A DNA stretch of 64,000 nt from Vibrio pomeroyi (GCA_041879425.1 CP090854.1:930001-994000), one strand, 5' to 3'; counted from the first letter of the stretch, positions 39,240 to 47,962 are shown. Numbers and translations are program-made. Notes: generated by a model from the letters alone, not told the origin.

Positions 39240-40568
39240 TTAGAAGCGGTAGTTAGCTTGGACACCAACTAGCCAAACATTACCTGTTGTTGTACCAACA
39301 AATTGACCACCAACTGCTTCTGCAGCATCGTCAGATGCATAACCGCGTGACTCAGTGATTGGAGCATCTTTAGCTATGATGTAAGTAAAGCCCGCGTCTA
39401 ATGAAAGTTGTTCAGACCATTGGTAACCCGCACCAATGCTTAACCAAGTACGGTCAGTTTCTGGGATTGTAATAGTACGGTTTTTGTCACTAACAGCTGA
39501 AGTATCGTAAGCCACACCAGTACGTAGAGCCAGTTTTGGGTCAACTTGGTAAGTTGCACCTAAAGCAAGACGGTAGTTATCTTCCCAATTTTCAACTTTA
39601 ACTGTTTGGCTGCCGTATGTGTTTAATTCTGCTTGTAGTTTTTCGAAAGAACTCCAATCAGTCCAGTTGAAGCTAGCATGGACTGCCAATGCTTCTGTCA
39701 GTTGATGGAAACTAGCAAGCTCTGCTGTAGCAGGAAGCGCTAGCATCATATGACCGTTGTCACGTTGACCTGGTGTCATCATGCCAAACCCCATACCTTC
39801 TGCATGGCCTTCTAATTTGAGTTCAACCTCGGATTTGTAGGCAAAACCGATACGGTTGTTCTCATTGATCTGCCATGCAGTACCTACTTGCCAGCCCCAC
39901 GCAGTGTCATCACCTTCCATGTATTTCAGTGTTGTTCCAGCAGGGACAGAGATTGGTGCGCCAGTACTTGGATGTACTCCAACAGCATTCTTTGCAGGAG
40001 CAGTCGCGCCAAAGCTACCTTCTCCCATAACATAACGAATACCGCCACCAACACTTACTTGTTCAACAACTTGATAAGCAAAGTTTAGGTTAGCTTCTTT
40101 AGTTATTACGCTTGCTTCGTTACCGAAGTGAGATGCATTGAAGTCATCACCTAGATTGGTTTCCATGCCGTAGTTCGTGCCAAATGCAAAACCGATAGCA
40201 AACTTCTCGTTGTAACGGTGAGAAATGTAAAGGTTCGGGATAATTGCGTCATCTGCGAAATCGTTTGAAGATGCTTGGCTTGTACCGATTGCAGGGTGAG
40301 CGTGGTTTACTTCACCTTTAACATCAATATTAGGGTTAACATAGATACCACCAACAGAAACCTGAGTACCTTCTAGGTAAGTCAGCATTGCTGGGTTACG
40401 CCATTGTGCGTCAGCACCGTCAGCCATTGCTGCTTCACCTGCGTATGCACGGCCAAGACCTGTTGCCGAGTATTCTGCTAGCTGAAAACCTGCCGCGTGA
40501 GTAACGGTAGAAGTCGAAAGTAGTCCAACTGCCACTGCAGCAGATAGAAGAGTCTTATTCATTTTCAT
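39240..40568 (-). CDS. FadL-family outer-membrane long-chain fatty acid channel (copy 1)
   Basis: 442 residues. Signal peptide ending THA, then the FadL N-terminal hatch AGFQLAEYSATGLGRAYAGE (mature start) with the NPA motif (WRNPAMLTYLEG). A beta-barrel with alternating aromatic strands ends in terminal aromatic WLVGVQANYRF. Takes up hydrophobic compounds, most likely long-chain fatty acids, across the outer membrane. A paralogue lies 298 nt upstream in the same direction, with a terminator between, so the two are probably expressed separately. Identity between copies is moderate, suggesting an old duplication. Confidence 0.92.
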   Translation of the reverse strand: MKMNKTLLSAAVAVGLLSTSTVTHAAGFQLAEYSATGLGRAYAGEAAMADGADAQWRNPAMLTYLEGTQVSVGGIYVNPNIDVKGEVNHAHPAIGTSQASSNDFADDAIIPNLYISHRYNEKFAIGFAFGTNYGMETNLGDDFNASHFGNEASVITKEANLNFAYQVVEQVSVGGGIRYVMGEGSFGATAPAKNAVGVHPSTGAPISVPAGTTLKYMEGDDTAWGWQVGTAWQINENNRIGFAYKSEVELKLEGHAEGMGFGMMTPGQRDNGHMMLALPATAELASFHQLTEALAVHASFNWTDWSSFEKLQAELNTYGSQTVKVENWEDNYRLALGATYQVDPKLALRTGVAYDTSAVSDKNRTITIPETDRTWLSIGAGYQWSEQLSLDAGFTYIIAKDAPITESRGYASDDAAEAVGGQFVGTTTGNVWLVGVQANYRF

Positions 40569-40753
40569 TATTATGTTCGCTGAATCATAAGTATTTAGTG
40601 GCGTGATTCTACTTTTAGAGTCATTACTTTAAAAACGAAATTCGAATAAAACAGTGTTTTAGGGATTTAATGAGTAATTGTGACTAATTATTAGGTAAAT
40701 AGTCTGAATGTTTCGGCTGTGTTGCGAAATTTGAGCGTACACTTGTAGTCATT

Positions 40754-40773
40754 TGTGGCCTGCGCAGGCTACA
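40754..40773. repeat. 20-bp inverted repeat upstream of fadL copy 1
   Basis: TGTGGCCTGC is followed directly by GCAGGCTACA; the arms match at 9 of 10 positions (one G-T). Next to it, TACAGCTGTA (40770-40779) is another palindrome. Both lie in the 298-nt gap, about 190 nt before the fadL copy 1 start, where a promoter or operator is expected. No protein can be named. Confidence 0.5.
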
Positions 40774-40813
40774 GCTGTAAGCTTAAATTAATGTTAGTCA
40801 GTGGCTTAGGTAA

Positions 40814-40843
40814 TAAAAAAGGGTCGCATAAAAGCGACCCTTT
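40814..40843 (-). terminator. terminator of fadL copy 2
   Basis: AAAGGGTCGC (40818-40827) pairs over 10 bp with GCGACCCTTT (40834-40843). The A-run at 40813-40820 is the T-tail on the minus strand. Confidence 0.92.
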
Positions 40844-40866
40844 GGGTATTTATAACCTAGCTTTTA

Positions 40867-42135
40867 TTAGAAGCTACGGCTGTATTGTAGACCCATTAGG
40901 ATTGCATCAGCGTGTGTGGTCGCGTTAACGCCAGTCGATAGTCCAGGAGCAACCGGAGTCGTTTCTGATACATTTACATCATCACCCATTAGATAAGTGA
41001 AACCGAAATCAACGTTTGAAACTGTATCAATATGGTATGTGAAACCTGCAGAGAACCACTGACGATCTGAATCAGGAACAGAGATAGAAGTTAGTTCATC
41101 CTGTGCACTTGTGTCGTACATGTAACCTGCACGAAGAGTCCAATCAGAGTTTAGGTAGTATGTACCACCAATAGAGTAGTGCCAACCATCTTGCCATTGG
41201 TATTGTTTCGCATACGACGAGCCAAGAGGTGAACCTTGTAAGTTTTCAAAGTCGATTTGATCGAATGCACCCCAACCAATCCATTGTACAGAGTAGTGAA
41301 CTGCGAATTTAGTATCTTCTATTTTGTGGTAACCAGAGAATTCAGCGATATCAGGTAAAGGTAAGGTGATTTCTTGGCCTTTGTCATCTTTAGCTGTGAT
41401 CTCTGGACTGTAACGGTAAGCTAAGCCGAAGCGGTTGTTTTCATCTAGCTCATATACAGTACCAACATTGAAGCCCACAGCCCAACCATCAGCCTCATCA
41501 ACATCAACTAATGTTGTTCCGGCAGGAACTAAACCGCCACTAGCTACACCTAGAGCTGCACTAGTTTCTCTTTTCATAGTACCTTGACCGTAAATAAGGT
41601 CTAAACCTGCACCAAAGCTCCATTGTTTATTTAGTCGGTATGAACCTGCAAGGCCAAAGTTAATGCTCTGAACATCGGTTAGTCCGCCGTATTCTGCTGC
41701 AGTATAACTATCATCGAACTCTGTCTTAGTACCGAAGTTTGAGTACGCATTAACACCCCAAGCGAATTTATCGTTAACTGGAACAATAAGGTGGATATTT
41801 GGCGCGATAGATGTATCACCAACATCATCAGTGTCGGCAACCGGAATTGGACTTCCGTTGATGTTATATTCTGCATCTTTAACTTCAATCATAGAAGTGA
41901 TGCTTTCAAAACCAAGAGATAGCTCAGTTTTGTCAAACAGTGCCATTGCTGCAGGGTTACGTGCCATTACTGACGCGTTATCTGCGATTACTGCATCACC
42001 AGCGAAAGCGCGGCCGATGCCGGTTGCTGATTGTGCGTTAAGTTGGAAACCTGCTGCCATCGCTTGCGAAGACGCCAGTGTAATTGTTACTGCTAAAAGA
42101 GACTTTTTAAACAGACGCGTGTTGTTGGTAGTCAT
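40867..42135 (-). CDS. FadL-family outer-membrane long-chain fatty acid channel (copy 2)
   Basis: 422 residues. Signal peptide (LLAVTITLASSQAMA) then AGFQLNAQSATGIGRAFAGD and MARNPAAMALFD, both FadL hallmarks, and a C-terminal aromatic strand (ILMGLQYSRSF). Same general function as copy 1. A FadR-like half-conserved site lies about 95 nt upstream (42227-42242). Tandem fadL copies are common in vibrios; which one is the main exogenous fatty-acid channel cannot be told from sequence. Confidence 0.92.
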   Translation of the reverse strand: MTTNNTRLFKKSLLAVTITLASSQAMAAGFQLNAQSATGIGRAFAGDAVIADNASVMARNPAAMALFDKTELSLGFESITSMIEVKDAEYNINGSPIPVADTDDVGDTSIAPNIHLIVPVNDKFAWGVNAYSNFGTKTEFDDSYTAAEYGGLTDVQSINFGLAGSYRLNKQWSFGAGLDLIYGQGTMKRETSAALGVASGGLVPAGTTLVDVDEADGWAVGFNVGTVYELDENNRFGLAYRYSPEITAKDDKGQEITLPLPDIAEFSGYHKIEDTKFAVHYSVQWIGWGAFDQIDFENLQGSPLGSSYAKQYQWQDGWHYSIGGTYYLNSDWTLRAGYMYDTSAQDELTSISVPDSDRQWFSAGFTYHIDTVSNVDFGFTYLMGDDVNVSETTPVAPGLSTGVNATTHADAILMGLQYSRSF

Positions 42136-42226
42136 TCATTTATTCCTTTATATATCCGCCTCTACAGGGCGATTAATTTGAGCAATTGCTCAATGGTGGC
42201 TGATCCTATTCGGAAGTATACGATAT

Positions 42227-42242
42227 ACAAATCCGACCATTG
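42227..42242 (-). promoter_or_regulatory. possible FadR operator before fadL copy 2
   Basis: Read on the minus strand the site is CAATGGTCGGATTTGT; its TGGTCGGA core matches one half and the centre of the FadR consensus TGGTCNGACCA, with a degenerate second half. Position about 95 nt before the start codon. Weaker than the site at fadI. Confidence 0.4.
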
Positions 42243-42366
42243 AGAAATTTGAGTGGAAAATTATGGAAATGACGCCTATCTGGCACGAAAATGGTGGGAA
42301 ATGCTGCTTTTTAGAGTTTTAACTCTAGAGTTATTGATGTTGTGAATGGTTTTGATGTTTATTTAT

Positions 42367-42409
42367 AAATAAAGCCCAGCAATATCAAGAGTATAATTGC
42401 TGGGCCTTT
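42367..42409 (-). terminator. terminator of the ECF sigma/DUF3379 operon
   Basis: GCCCAGCAAT (42374-42383) pairs perfectly with ATTGCTGGGC (42396-42405). The AAATAAA on the left gives the minus-strand T-tail; CTTTT on the right could also stop plus-strand transcripts. Confidence 0.88.
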
Positions 42410-42432
42410 TATGACGGGGCTTTGAGAGCTAA

Positions 42433-43161
42433 TTAGCCCATTGGTTTGATCATTTTTGTGAGCTTTTCGGCGATCTTAGAAACGTCCTCGCCATCTTCAC
42501 CGACAAGGATCAGACTGCTGTCATCGATCGGAGTTACCGAACCAGACATACCTTTTTCGTCAAAGTCGACCGGTTTGTCTGTTGGAATCCCTGTTAAAAA
42601 CAGTGTGACTTTGCCTTTTTCGCCTTGGAAGACCATGTGCATGGCATTCGACTTACCAAAACCACAATGGTTCAAGTAATAAACGTGATAGGGGAAAGCT
42701 TCGTCAAACTGAAAAGCGAACGGGTTCATTTTGGCATTGATCTGTTGAGATGTGACTTGTTCATCAAGCCCACTAATAAAGCTCTTTTCATCAACAACGT
42801 GTTTCATTGCCGTATCAGCTAAGCTTGCTTGTGCTGGAGAGACTAATGCATTTCCCCAATTCACTTGGCCAACTAATAAGCCTGCAACAAATGCTACTGA
42901 GGCTGCCATCGCCATTGCTCGTCGAGCAAAAGTCGGCCTTACCACTTTGCTTTCTTCGCTTGAGGTTTGATTGAACAGAATGCGATCAGCAAGATCGTCT
43001 GGTACATCCACGTTCATCGCAGAGTGGATCTGTTTATCAAGCGATAGTACATCGTCTAAGAAGTTACTATTGGCTTCGCTGTTTGCTGCTGCATCAATAA
43101 TATCTTGTGTACGCTGTTTAGGTTCCGACAATACACGACGACGAAATTCCAAATCATCCAT
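42433..43161 (-). CDS. DUF3379 membrane protein, putative anti-sigma factor
   Basis: 242 residues: a helical cytoplasmic N-terminus (1-80), one membrane helix (about 82-102, MAMAASVAFVAGLLVGQV) and a periplasmic domain of about 140 residues with FPYHVYYLNHCGFGKSNAMH. This is the topology of an anti-sigma factor, and the start overlaps the ECF sigma stop by 8 nt (ATGGATGA). The zinc-binding HxxxCxxC motif of classic anti-sigma domains is absent. The family is recorded as DUF3379. The inferred role is to hold the sigma factor at the membrane until a periplasmic signal arrives. Confidence 0.78.
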   Translation of the reverse strand: MDDLEFRRRVLSEPKQRTQDIIDAAANSEANSNFLDDVLSLDKQIHSAMNVDVPDDLADRILFNQTSSEESKVVRPTFARRAMAMAASVAFVAGLLVGQVNWGNALVSPAQASLADTAMKHVVDEKSFISGLDEQVTSQQINAKMNPFAFQFDEAFPYHVYYLNHCGFGKSNAMHMVFQGEKGKVTLFLTGIPTDKPVDFDEKGMSGSVTPIDDSSLILVGEDGEDVSKIAEKLTKMIKPMG

Positions 43162-43717
43162 TATGTTGCCCCCTCTCTGCCTCTTCTGTATCCAGCATCT
43201 CTTTCAACTGATTTCGAGCTCTGAATAAACGTGTCATCACCGTGTTTTTGTTGAGTTCGAGAATGTCTGCGATCTCATCACCACTAAAACCACCAATCAC
43301 TTGCAAGAAGAGAGGCTCACGGTAATCAATTTCAAGTTTCATGATCTGAGCTTGCAACCATAGGTGCTGATGGTGTGGGTCATCACTGACACTAGCATCG
43401 TTACCATGATCGTCGATATCAACCAGATCAAACTGTTTGCGTTCAAAACGTCGAGCATTCTCGCGGCGCAAAATAGTAATCAGCCAAGATTTCGCGGCTT
43501 TTTCATCTTGTAGGCTATCGAGTGACTTCCATGCACGAAGGCAAGTCTCTTGCACTAAATCTTCGGCAATGCTTTTGTCTTTACATAACCAATAGGCGTA
43601 GCGAAAGAGGTCACGATGATAGGCACGCACGAGTGCTTCGTATTTTCTTTGTTTGTCCATATCAGAGTTGACCGGACGCTTGGCTGTTTTCTTTCCAAAC
43701 ATTTTTATTATTGACAC
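43154..43717 (-). CDS. ECF-type RNA polymerase sigma factor
   Basis: 187 residues with sigma region 2 (HRDLFRYAYWLCKD, AEDLVQETCLRAWKSL) and region 4 (FSGDEIADILELNKNTVMTRLFRAR); no region 1 or 3, as in group IV factors. The GTG at 43717 is preferred because GGAGG lies 5 nt upstream of it; the longer frame beginning at 43729 would place that GGAGG inside the gene. Cotranscribed with the DUF3379 partner. It is not RpoE: no rseA/rseB/rseC follow. Target promoters are unknown. Confidence 0.88.
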   Translation of the reverse strand: MSIIKMFGKKTAKRPVNSDMDKQRKYEALVRAYHRDLFRYAYWLCKDKSIAEDLVQETCLRAWKSLDSLQDEKAAKSWLITILRRENARRFERKQFDLVDIDDHGNDASVSDDPHHQHLWLQAQIMKLEIDYREPLFLQVIGGFSGDEIADILELNKNTVMTRLFRARNQLKEMLDTEEAERGQHNG

Positions 43718-43739
43718 ACGAGCCTCCATAATTGCTCTG

Positions 43740-43760
43740 CGTATAGCTGTCCTCTATACG
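43740..43760. repeat. inverted repeat in the ECF sigma leader
   Basis: CGTATAG (43740-43746) and CTATACG (43754-43760) are perfect inverted arms around 7 nt. It lies 23-43 nt upstream of the sigma-factor GTG, so it is either an operator or a hairpin next to the ribosome site. Confidence 0.5.
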
Positions 43761-43869
43761 TTGTGCTTCGTTTTTATATTCTGTTTCGTTTTTAGAGCTA
43801 ACGATCGGCAGGAAATCGTAAAATCACATTAAAATTGATCTACTTCAAAATCTAAGGCCTCGAACCCGT

Positions 43870-43875
43870 TATAGT
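43870..43875 (+). promoter_or_regulatory. -10-like element of the candidate small RNA
   Basis: TATAGT, preceded by no convincing -35 (AAAATC at a 17-nt spacing), placed about 7 nt before the 5' structured region of the candidate RNA. Promoter support is therefore partial; an activator may be needed. Confidence 0.4.
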
Positions 43876-43881
43876 ACACCT

Positions 43882-44045
43882 TGTCGTCTAGTTAGTCATT
43901 CGTGGCTAGCATGTTGAGCAAGACGACACTTCCTTTTGAAGGCTGACTTTACTTTCTCCTAATCAGGAAACTGATTATTTCAATTGGCGTCAAGTTAATT
44001 GCTTTATACACATTCCGACCACACAGCTTTGTGTGGTTTTTTTTT
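43882..44045 (+). ncRNA. candidate structured small RNA upstream of fadI
   Basis: About 164 nt with several elements of a small RNA. The outer stem TGTCGTCT/AGACGACA (43882-43889 with 43921-43928) encloses GTTAGTCA-TTCG-TGGCTAGC (43891-43910, a UUCG tetraloop with two G-U pairs). A weak CTTC/GAAG hairpin is at 43929-43941. TAATCAG-GAAA-CTGATTA (43960-43977, GAAA tetraloop) follows. The end is a strong intrinsic terminator, ACCACACA-GCTT-TGTGTGGT with nine T (44018-44045). No open frame of note is inside, and the minus-strand sigma gene points away, so the terminator has no known gene to serve. It does not match small RNAs I recognise (Qrr, Spot 42, GcvB, RyhB). Alternative: a leader attenuator for fadI; but fadI has its own promoter further down. 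Confidence 0.65.
44018..44045 (+). terminator. orphan intrinsic terminator between the ECF sigma gene and fadI
   Basis: ACCACACA (44018-44025), GCTT, TGTGTGGT (44030-44037), T-run to 44045. Plus-strand orientation; the nearest upstream plus-strand annotated gene is mlaA, nearly 5 kb away with its own terminator. Confidence 0.9.
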
Positions 44046-44199
44046 GCCTCAAGAAAACCAATCCCTACAAAGCGATAACAGTATTTACTTACAATAGTTT
44101 AGTCTCTTACGACAACCTTACCCCCAAAAAGGTTCGCCTGAATGTGCATTATATTTTCAAGCAGTGAGATACTCGTATCACGTTTATTTAAACGCTCGT

Positions 44200-44227
44200 T
44201 TGATTTAATTAACAACTTCTTTACAAT
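44200..44227 (+). promoter_or_regulatory. sigma-70-type promoter of fadIJ
   Basis: TTGATT (44200-44205), 16-nt spacer, TACAAT (44222-44227); start expected near 44234, right on the FadR-type palindrome. Confidence 0.65.
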
Positions 44228-44232
44228 GCTTC

Positions 44233-44243
44233 AGGTCAGACCT
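44233..44243. promoter_or_regulatory. FadR-type operator at the fadIJ promoter
   Basis: AGGTCAGACCT is a perfect palindrome on a central A and matches the FadR core GGTC-N-GACC. It covers the predicted transcription start, 20 nt before the fadI ATG, an arrangement expected for repression that is relieved by long-chain acyl-CoA. Confidence 0.8.
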
Positions 44244-44263
44244 CTTAACTTTAAGGAGAAACC

Positions 44264-45571
44264 ATGGGCAAACAGGAAGTCAAAACGCGTTCTGGAGAAC
44301 GTGTTGCCGTTGTCGCTGGATTACGAACCCCATTCGCTCGTCAGAGCACAGAATTTAGTCAAGTGCCTGCGGTCGACTTAGGCAAAATGGTTGTGAGCGA
44401 AATGCTTGCAAGAACTGATGTCGATCCTGCGCTTATTGAACAAGTCGTCTTCGGCCAAGTTGTTCAGATGCCAGAAGCACCAAACATCGCGCGTGAAATC
44501 GTGTTGGGAACAGGCATGGACATCAATACCGATGCCTACAGTGTGACACGAGCGTGTGCGACCAGTTTCCAAGCGGCAGTCAACGTGACCGAGAGCATTA
44601 TGGCGGGCATGATTGATGTCGGCATTGCGGGTGGTGCGGATTCGTCTTCTGTATTGCCAATCGGTGTTTCGAAAAAGTTAGCGGCAAATTTATTAGCGCT
44701 GAGCAAAACCAAGACCATGGGTCAAAAGCTGAAGATTCTTAAAACCCTTTCAGTGAAAGACCTTATGCCAGTACCGCCAGCCGTTGCTGAATACTCGACT
44801 GGTCTATCCATGGGGCAAACCGCTGAGCAGATGGCGAAGACGCACGGGATTACTCGCGAGGCTCAAGATGCACTTGCTCACCGTTCTCACTCTTTGGCTT
44901 CTCAAGCATGGAAAGAAGGCAAGATCAAAGACGAAGTAATGACGGCATTCCCGGCGCCTTACAAAAAGTACCTAGCGGAAGACAACAACATTCGTCACGA
45001 CTCAACGGTTGAAGGCTACGCGAAGCTGCGTCCTGCATTTGATAGAAAATACGGTAGCGTAACGGCAGCCAATGCTACGCCTCTTACTGACGGCGGCGCT
45101 GCGGTTATGTTGATGCGCGAAGGTAAAGCGAAAGAACTAGGCTTAGAAGTGCTTGGTTATATTCGCGGCTATGCGTTCTCAGCAATCGGTGTTGAAACAG
45201 ATATGCTGATGGGCCCAACGTACGCGACCTCGCAAGTATTGAAGAACACAGGCCTAGAGCTGTCAGATTTAACTCTGATCGAGATGCACGAAGCATTCGC
45301 TGCACAAGTGCTGGCGAATGTGAAAATGTTTGCAAGTGACGAGTTTGCTCAGAAGAATCTTGGCCGCGACAAAGCGATCGGTGAGATTGATATGGAGAAG
45401 TTCAACGTACTGGGCAGCTCAATTGCTTACGGACACCCGTTTGCTGCGACTGGTGCGCGCATGATGACTCAAACATTACGTGAACTGAAACGTCGCGGTG
45501 GCGGCTTGGCACTGAACACAGCTTGTGCAGCTGGTGGTTTAGGTGCAGCAATGATCTTGGAGGTAGAATAA
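44264..45571 (+). CDS. fadI: FadI, 3-ketoacyl-CoA thiolase
   Basis: 435-residue thiolase that cleaves 3-ketoacyl-CoA with CoA in the FadIJ beta-oxidation complex. Nucleophile Cys98 ([14 protein letters not shown]), the [12 protein letters not shown]is motif and the C-terminal [12 protein letters not shown] with the second Cys are intact. AAGGAGAAACC precedes the ATG. The stop shares one base with the fadJ start. This is FadI rather than FadA: it is longer and begins with [18 protein letters not shown]. Confidence 0.96.
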   Translation: MGKQEVKTRSGERVAVVAGLRTPFARQSTEFSQVPAVDLGKMVVSEMLARTDVDPALIEQVVFGQVVQMPEAPNIAREIVLGTGMDINTDAYSVTRACATSFQAAVNVTESIMAGMIDVGIAGGADSSSVLPIGVSKKLAANLLALSKTKTMGQKLKILKTLSVKDLMPVPPAVAEYSTGLSMGQTAEQMAKTHGITREAQDALAHRSHSLASQAWKEGKIKDEVMTAFPAPYKKYLAEDNNIRHDSTVEGYAKLRPAFDRKYGSVTAANATPLTDGGAAVMLMREGKAKELGLEVLGYIRGYAFSAIGVETDMLMGPTYATSQVLKNTGLELSDLTLIEMHEAFAAQVLANVKMFASDEFAQKNLGRDKAIGEIDMEKFNVLGSSIAYGHPFAATGARMMTQTLRELKRRGGGLALNTACAAGGLGAAMILEVE

Positions 45572-47787
45572 TGTCTACGACTCTTGATGCAACAACAGAA
45601 AAGGAAACAGTCGCTCAACCAGATTCAACGTCTGCGACTGAATCAACCAAAAAGAAAGCGACGGCATTCTCTCTTAACATCGATGACCAAGATATTGCTT
45701 GGCTAGCGATCGATGTACCAGGCGAGAAAATGAATACGCTACAAGCGGCTTTTGCTGAAGAGATGAAAGCGATCTTTGAGCAGTTAAAAGAAAAGCAAAG
45801 CCGCGTTAAGGGCTTAATCGTTCACTCACTTAAGCCAGATAACTTTATTGCTGGTGCTGATGTGCGAATGCTGGATGCGTGTAAAACCGCTGATGAAGCT
45901 CAGTCTCTTGCTCGTCAAGGTCAGGAAATGTTCCAAGCGCTATCTGATCTTCCTTACCCAGTCGTTGCGGCAATTCATGGTCCGTGTCTTGGTGGCGGTT
46001 TAGAGCTCGCATTAGCGTGTGACTACCGTGTGTGTACCGATTCCGATAAGACACGTCTTGGTCTGCCAGAAGTGCAACTAGGCTTACTACCGGGTTCTGG
46101 TGGTACGCAGCGTCTCCCTCGTTTGATTGGCTTGCTACCATCGCTCGATCTGATTCTCACAGGTAAACAGCTGCGCGCTAAGAAAGCGAAATCGCTTGGT
46201 GTTGTGGATGCTTGTGTCCCAGATACTATTTTGCTTGAAGTAGCGAAAAGCTTCGTTGAAAAGAATACGGGCAGTAAAAAAGGTAAGCGTCTGGCGTCTA
46301 AAAGCCAAGCTTCGACCAAAGAGAAACTGATTTCGCGCAATGGCCTTGGCCGTAAGGTGATTTTTGAACAAGCGTCGAAGAAGACCAATCAGAAAACTCG
46401 TGGTAACTACCCAGCAGCTGACGCGATTCTTGATGTGATTCGTTATGGCCTAGAGAACGGCTTTGAAAAAGGTCTTCAGTACGAAGCGAAGCGTTTCTCT
46501 GAATTAGTAATGACTTCTGAATCAAAAGCCCTTCGTTCAATCTTCTTTGCTACCACTGAAATGAAGAAAGAACACGGTGCAGATGCAGAACCGAAAGCGG
46601 TTAAGCGCGTTGGTGTGTTGGGTGGCGGTCTTATGGGCGCAGGTATCAGCCATGTCAGCGTGGTGAAAGCAAAAGTACCAGTCCGTATTAAAGACGTATC
46701 AAATGAAGGTGTGCTGAATGCGCTTAACTACAACTACAAGTTGTTCGATAAGCAGCGTAAGCGTCGTATTCTGAGCCGTGCTGGACTAGAAAGTAAGATG
46801 CTTCAGCTTTCTGGTGGTATCGACTTTACGAGTTTCAACCACACTGACGTAGTGATTGAAGCGGTGTTTGAGGATCTAGACCTTAAGCAGTCGATGGTTG
46901 CAGACATTGAAGAAAATGCTAAGCCAGAGACGATCTTCGCGACCAACACATCTTCACTGCCAATCCATAAGATAGCGGAGAAGGCGAAGCGACCAGAAAA
47001 TGTGGTCGGTCTTCACTACTTCAGCCCTGCTGAGAAAATGCCGCTGGTAGAGGTTATCCCTCATGAGACAACCTCAGAAGAGACTATCTCGACTGTAGTG
47101 GCATTAGCGAAGAAGCAAGGCAAAACCCCGATTGTTGTTAAAGATACGGCAGGTTTCTATGTGAACCGTATTCTTGCTCCGTACATGAATGAAGCGGCAC
47201 ATCTGCTATTGGCAAATGAGCCGATTGAAAAGCTCGACAGCACGTTATTGGATTTCGGCTTCCCGGTCGGCCCTATTACCTTGCTAGATGAGGTGGGTGT
47301 TGATATCGGCGCTAAGATCATCCCGATTTTGGTCAATGAATTAGGCGATCGTTTCCAAGGCCCTGATGTGTTCGACATTCTTCTGAACGACAACCGTAAA
47401 GGGCGTAAGAGTGGTAAAGGTTTCTATACTTACAAAGGTAAGAAGAAGGAAGTCGATAAGTCAGTTTACAAGCTGCTTAAGCTGCAACCTGAACCTAAAC
47501 TAAGTGATAACGACATCGCTATGCGTTGTGTGTTACCAATGCTCAACGAAGCGGTTCGTTGTCTCGACGATGGTATTATCCGTAGCCCTCGTGATGGCGA
47601 TATTGGTGCTATTTTCGGTATTGGTTTCCCTCCATTCCTAGGTGGTCCGTTCCGTTATATGGATCAAATCGGTATTAAGTCACTGGTTGAGATGATGAAC
47701 GACTTCGCTAAGAAGTACGGTGATCGTTTTGCACCATGTGATGGCCTACTGACACGTGCTGGTCTGGATGAGTCTTTTTACAAGTAA
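45571..47787 (+). CDS. fadJ: FadJ, bifunctional enoyl-CoA hydratase/3-hydroxyacyl-CoA dehydrogenase
   Basis: 738 residues. N-terminal crotonase domain ([56 protein letters not shown]) with both catalytic Glu regions. Then an NAD-binding 3-hydroxyacyl-CoA dehydrogenase ([44 protein letters not shown]). The Ser/Thr/Lys-rich first 40 residues are an extension. ATG at 45571 has GGAGG just upstream and is coupled to fadI. Confidence 0.96.
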   Translation: MSTTLDATTEKETVAQPDSTSATESTKKKATAFSLNIDDQDIAWLAIDVPGEKMNTLQAAFAEEMKAIFEQLKEKQSRVKGLIVHSLKPDNFIAGADVRMLDACKTADEAQSLARQGQEMFQALSDLPYPVVAAIHGPCLGGGLELALACDYRVCTDSDKTRLGLPEVQLGLLPGSGGTQRLPRLIGLLPSLDLILTGKQLRAKKAKSLGVVDACVPDTILLEVAKSFVEKNTGSKKGKRLASKSQASTKEKLISRNGLGRKVIFEQASKKTNQKTRGNYPAADAILDVIRYGLENGFEKGLQYEAKRFSELVMTSESKALRSIFFATTEMKKEHGADAEPKAVKRVGVLGGGLMGAGISHVSVVKAKVPVRIKDVSNEGVLNALNYNYKLFDKQRKRRILSRAGLESKMLQLSGGIDFTSFNHTDVVIEAVFEDLDLKQSMVADIEENAKPETIFATNTSSLPIHKIAEKAKRPENVVGLHYFSPAEKMPLVEVIPHETTSEETISTVVALAKKQGKTPIVVKDTAGFYVNRILAPYMNEAAHLLLANEPIEKLDSTLLDFGFPVGPITLLDEVGVDIGAKIIPILVNELGDRFQGPDVFDILLNDNRKGRKSGKGFYTYKGKKKEVDKSVYKLLKLQPEPKLSDNDIAMRCVLPMLNEAVRCLDDGIIRSPRDGDIGAIFGIGFPPFLGGPFRYMDQIGIKSLVEMMNDFAKKYGDRFAPCDGLLTRAGLDESFYK

Positions 47788-47809
47788 CTCTCTAGTACGC
47801 TAATTATTG

Positions 47810-47846
47810 AGCCCGTGTCAAGCCATTGATGCGGGCTTTTCTTTTT
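47810..47846 (+). terminator. terminator of fadIJ
   Basis: AGCCCG (47810-47815) pairs with CGGGCT (47832-47837), with an inner TCAA/TTGA stem after a 2-nt mismatch, followed by TTTCTTTTTT. Confidence 0.85.
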
Positions 47847-47869
47847 TATGAGCGAGTGAAAGGAATGAG

Positions 47870-47910
47870 ATTCCCGACTCCGTCATTCTTCCTTCTCGGG
47901 AATGACGGAG
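47870..47910. repeat. interleaved inverted-repeat element downstream of fadJ
   Basis: Two overlapping inverted repeats: ATTCCCGA (47870-47877) with TCGGGAAT (47896-47903), and CTCCGTCATTC (47878-47888) with GAATGACGGAG (47900-47910). They cannot form fully at the same time. The CGTCATTC..GAATGACG pattern is like short dispersed intergenic repeats seen in vibrio and related genomes, but dispersal cannot be tested from one window. Confidence 0.6.
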
Positions 47911-47928
47911 AGTGATGTGCTTCACCCA

Positions 47929-47962
47929 ATAAAAAAGGTTGATGCTCTCACATCAACCTTTT
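47929..47962 (-). terminator. terminator of the M16 peptidase gene (possibly bidirectional)
   Basis: AAAAGGTTGATG (47933-47944) pairs perfectly over 12 bp with CATCAACCTTTT (47951-47962). A-run on the left gives the minus-strand T-tail. Confidence 0.9.

Noticed and set aside
39240..42135. One of the two fadL copies being a pseudogene
   Set aside because: Both have complete signal peptides, N-terminal hatch motifs and terminal aromatic beta-strands, with no internal stop or frameshift.
44142..44381. 79-codon plus-strand frame overlapping the fadI start
   Set aside because: Runs through the fadI promoter and operator in another frame, without a ribosome site.
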